The notes under the pieces are model-generated. The model did no database searches, was not told where the DNA came from, and saw nothing but the letters and a program-made list of their open reading frames with translations. Shown here in pieces: positions 61,548 through 64,000 of a stretch of DNA of 64,000 nucleotides; positions within the stretch are counted from its first letter, which is position 1; each line of letters opens with the position of its first letter. Source of the stretch: Saccharomyces uvarum (Eukaryota > Ascomycota > Saccharomycetes > Saccharomycetales > Saccharomycetaceae). The translations under genes and the position numbers were made by a program. The stretch is taken from assembly GCA_947243795.1 (NCBI GenBank), contig OX365934.1, forward strand, positions 372,001 through 436,000, given 5' to 3'.

Positions 61548-61852
61548 AAACCACAAATAGGAAGAAACATTCAATTTTTCGCAGAGCCGCTTTGCTTTTT
61601 TTTTCAGTTTTTTTTTTCCCATCGAGGAGGGAAAGGCATATCCCGCCAGTGATTGAGCGCAACCACGATGGCGGAATTCATGGCAGGCGGTATCTTCCAT
61701 CTACTTTCGGCAAACTACTTAATGTCCAAGTTTTAAATAATATCTGAACACTTATCACAACTTTTGATTTTTTTTTAACTCTTTCCAAATAACCAAACAG
61801 ACCGGAGTGTTTAAGAACCTACAGCTTATTCAATTAATCAATATACGCAGAG

Positions 61853-62413
61853 ATGGTCAGTATAACATGATTTTATAACTATTTTGCTTTTGTCTTTCAC
61901 GGCAAACAAAGGAAGGCTCGGATTTCATACCACTTCCTTTTGGAACCTGCATTTGAGAACTCTTGTGCTAAGTGCGTACATCCAGTACATACTTATATGG
62001 ATAATTATGTGAAATGAAAGCAAAATTTTTGTTGTATTCCTTACACAATTTTACTAACAATTTATTACGTTATTTTTCATCGTTTTGCATTTTGATAGGC
62101 CCCAGTTAAATCCCAAGAATCTATCAACCAAAAGTTGGCTTTGGTTATCAAGTCTGGTAAGTACACCTTAGGTTACAAGTCCACTGTCAAGTCTTTGAGA
62201 CAAGGTAAGTCTAAGTTGATCATCATTGCCGCTAACACTCCAGTTTTGAGAAAGTCTGAATTGGAATATTACGCTATGTTGTCCAAGACCAAGGTCTACT
62301 ACTTCCAAGGTGGTAACAACGAATTGGGTACTGCTGTCGGTAAGTTATTCAGAGTCGGTGTTGTCTCTATTTTGGAAGCTGGTGACTCTGATATCTTGAC
62401 CACTTTGGCTTAA
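61853..62413 (+). CDS. RPL30: 60S ribosomal protein eL30: join(61853..61855, 62099..62413)
   Basis: 105 residues. Exon 1 is only the ATG. The intron (61856-62098, 243 nt) has the rare donor GTCAGT, branch TACTAAC at 62052-62058 and acceptor GATAG; exon 2 begins GCCCCAGTTAAATCC. In S. cerevisiae the protein binds a kink-turn in its own transcript near this donor and blocks splicing; the same donor here suggests the loop is kept. The protein is a typical L7Ae-family fold ([15 protein letters not shown]-like start, then [20 protein letters not shown]). Codon bias is very strong. Confidence 0.97.
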
Positions 62414-62862
62414 ATAAAATAAGTTTCAAATAATCTGTGTTATTCGCATGATTGTTTGATCTTTATATTTTCTTCATATATAATCTTTAGACTATCTAAT
62501 AACCTTATTTTGTTTACTTCATTCAGCTGCCTTCTTCACTGGCTTGTTTGATTTTGCTCATAGACATTACCGGGAGCCGAATAGGCTCTTTTCTTGATGG
62601 GTAGTGAGCCACGTTTTGCAAATCACTAGCGTTATATTCTTCATTATCGCTTATTTATCTTTGCAGTGAATTTTCATCCACCTTCGCCGAAATTTGAAAA
62701 AGCGATGAGATAAAATTTTCAAAAACTCATCTAGGAATAATACATGAGAAGAAACGTCAACATAATTTTGTATACGATTAAGCTCGTCACTTTAAAAGAT
62801 AAGTAATCAAAATCTGGTGCTTATATTCTTTGAAAAACAAACGAAAGCATAACCAGGGAAAA
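62414..62862. other. RPL30-CGR1 intergenic
   Basis: 449 bp, AT-rich. A GAAATTTGAAAAAGCGATGAG-like segment near 62690-62710 resembles the A/T-rich RRPE promoter motif of ribosome-biogenesis genes (AAAAWTTT), but it is not exact. Nothing else was seen. Confidence 0.5.
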
Positions 62863-63225
62863 ATGGTTAATGAAGAAGTGGAAAAACCAAAGGTTGCAAA
62901 AGGCACTTTAGTTAGTGGGAAGGTCTGGAAGGCGGAAAAGGCGCCATTGAGGGTTAAGAGTAGAGTTGTTAAGAATAAGACATTGACATCCTGGGATCTT
63001 AAAAAACAAAAAAGACTGGAGGACAAACAATTCAAAGAAAGGTTAATGGCTCTAAAGGATGAAAAAGAAGAAGCACGTCAAACTAAGATAACCACGCTAA
63101 GGGAAAGAAGAGAAAAGAAGGCGGAAAACGAAAGGTACGAACGTTTATCTGCTAAGATGCACGCTAAGAAGGTTGAAAGAATGAGAAGAAGAGAAAAGAG
63201 AAACAAGGCATTAAAAGAACGTTAA
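62863..63225 (+). CDS. CGR1: nucleolar ribosome-biogenesis protein Cgr1
   Basis: 120 residues from the ATG at 62863; eleven upstream codons (MKNKRKHNQGK) are excluded because the family starts MVNE. After the short N-terminus come GKVWKAEKAPLRVKSR and a long Lys/Arg/Glu helix to the end, the defining Cgr1 domain. It works in processing of pre-rRNA for the 60S subunit, fitting the ribosomal genes beside it. Confidence 0.95.
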   Translation: MVNEEVEKPKVAKGTLVSGKVWKAEKAPLRVKSRVVKNKTLTSWDLKKQKRLEDKQFKERLMALKDEKEEARQTKITTLRERREKKAENERYERLSAKMHAKKVERMRRREKRNKALKER

Positions 63226-63539
63226 GTCAAGATCCTTTTTTCTACAACCATATCAACAAATCAACAAAAGAAAGGATATAAAGCATTATAGAAGGCTCAG
63301 GATGCACTAACCAATAACCACCGATGGCGGATTTTTTTAGTAGTAATTGTATAGTAGTTTATTTTAAAAAAATATTTCTTTAAGAAAATCAAAAAGAGGA
63401 TATATAGGCTTGTCATTATATGAGACATGAAAATATTGAAACCAACAAAATCCTACAGATTTGTTAAAACACCAAAGAGCTAAAAAAAAAAGTGCATAAC
63501 TGACTTCACAATTAAGCTAAGTGGGGAGAAAATAAAAAA
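63226..63539. other. CGR1 to tRNA-Phe flank
   Basis: 314 bp of AT-rich DNA, including an A-run at 63482-63491 that is the T-run terminator of the minus-strand tRNA. No other feature. Confidence 0.6.
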
Positions 63540-63631
63540 TGCGAATTCTGTGGATCGAACACAGGACCTCCAGATTACTTGACCGAAGTTTATTCTTCAG
63601 TCTGGCGCTCTCCCAACTGAGCTAAATCCGC
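63540..63631 (-). tRNA. tF(GAA): tRNA-Phe (GAA), with intron
   Basis: 92 nt on the minus strand. Acceptor GCGGATT pairs with AATTCGC, the anticodon GAA lies in ACTGAAG, then a 19-nt intron (63576-63594) and exon 2 beginning ATCTGG. The mature length is 73 nt before CCA. Its G37 is the substrate of the wybutosine pathway (TYW3 in this window). Confidence 0.97.
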
Positions 63632-64000
63632 TTGTAATTTATAAAATGTTTCTTCTTAACTTCGGATCTGTCTACTATAATAGTGTAACACCATCCATCT
63701 CCGATTGTTGAACTGTCACAGCTGGCATGTAGAGCCGTTAGATGTAGTTAATGCTTTGTTTTGACCCAAGTGTAAAGTTGCGGCTCTTGGCTCTTTTGTA
63801 AGCACTAGAATACCTTAAACATGTCAGATTATCTTGCTGAAGAACAACTATAGTGGTATTTGTAAACACAAACTAATGGAGGAGACCCGCATATGAAAGC
63901 AAGTCGCCATCGATAATATTGTTATTCTATTCTAGGGGTAAAGAATTGGGTAGAAACACAGCCAATAGTGTTTAAAAAGAACAGAGAAATGTGCAAACGT
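63632..64000. other. region beyond tRNA-Phe to window end
   Basis: 369 bp with no ORF of note. By synteny the next gene would be SCW11 on the minus strand, outside the window. No LTR is recognised. Confidence 0.5.

Larger units (their letters stand above)
60740..61852. other. RPL24A-RPL30 divergent promoter region
   Basis: 1.1 kb between two ribosomal protein genes. It holds the candidate RPL24A leader intron, a GC-rich stem-loop at 61338-61405, a Rap1-like box at 61536-61547 and poly-T runs (61596-61617) near RPL30. ORFs in it look random. Confidence 0.65.

Overview
This window is nuclear chromosomal DNA of a budding yeast of the genus Saccharomyces. Its gene content, order and strands match the S. 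cerevisiae chromosome VII left-arm block that runs from RPB9 (YGL070C) to CGR1 (YGL029W). The proteins are collinear with the S. cerevisiae ones but differ throughout, in tract lengths, low-complexity inserts and scattered substitutions. I therefore infer a sister species of the Saccharomyces clade rather than S. cerevisiae itself; which one cannot be fixed by eye. Gene names are by recognition of protein families and synteny, with no database search.

Layout. 1-8.7 kb: RPB9 (cut by the window edge), MNP1, NPY1, SGF73, ALG2, MRH4. 8.9-14.2 kb: GC-rich PUS2, here read as a spliced gene, then PYC1. 14.4-26.7 kb: DUO1, YBP2, PKP2, RAD6, GEP7, SDS23, OLE1, ERV14. 26.9-30.9 kb: a rearranged segment between tRNA-Glu and tRNA-Arg. 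In S. cerevisiae this interval carries PRM8 and MST27. Here it carries nested Ty LTR fossils, an Hsp31-family gene with an altered catalytic centre, a decayed coding relic and a cell-wall-protein-like relic. 31.1-45.4 kb: TYW3, TIF4632, RPT6, ALG13, tRNA-Val, RIM8, RNA15, DST1, YGL041W-A, HEM2. 46.4-49.4 kb: a solo LTR, tRNA-Leu(CAA), the YGL039W reductase and a tRNA fragment. 49.5-63.6 kb: OCH1, PNC1, YGL036W, MIG1, tRNA-Leu(UAA), HOP2, AGA2, RPL24A, RPL30, CGR1, tRNA-Phe.

The genes are ordinary monocistronic housekeeping and regulatory genes. Several promoters keep textbook sites: a low-oxygen element before OLE1, four STREs before PNC1, an alpha2-Mcm1 operator before AGA2, a URS1-like site before HOP2, a PACE box before RPT6 and a Rap1-like box before RPL30. 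HOP2 (two introns), RPL30 (one intron with the unusual GTCAGT donor), tRNA-Leu(CAA) and tRNA-Phe are interrupted.

Most notable points. (1) A 60-nt intron upstream of the usual PUS2 start joins an arginine-rich, mitochondrial-presequence-like exon to the pseudouridine synthase and completes its first beta-strand. (2) A full-consensus intron lies in the RPL24A 5' leader. (3) An Hsp31 paralogue sits at a tRNA/LTR hotspot, and the residue after its catalytic Cys is Asn instead of His. (4) A perfect 34-bp GC-rich palindrome lies among further hairpins upstream of RIM8, and a separate GC-rich stem-loop lies between RPL24A and RPL30.
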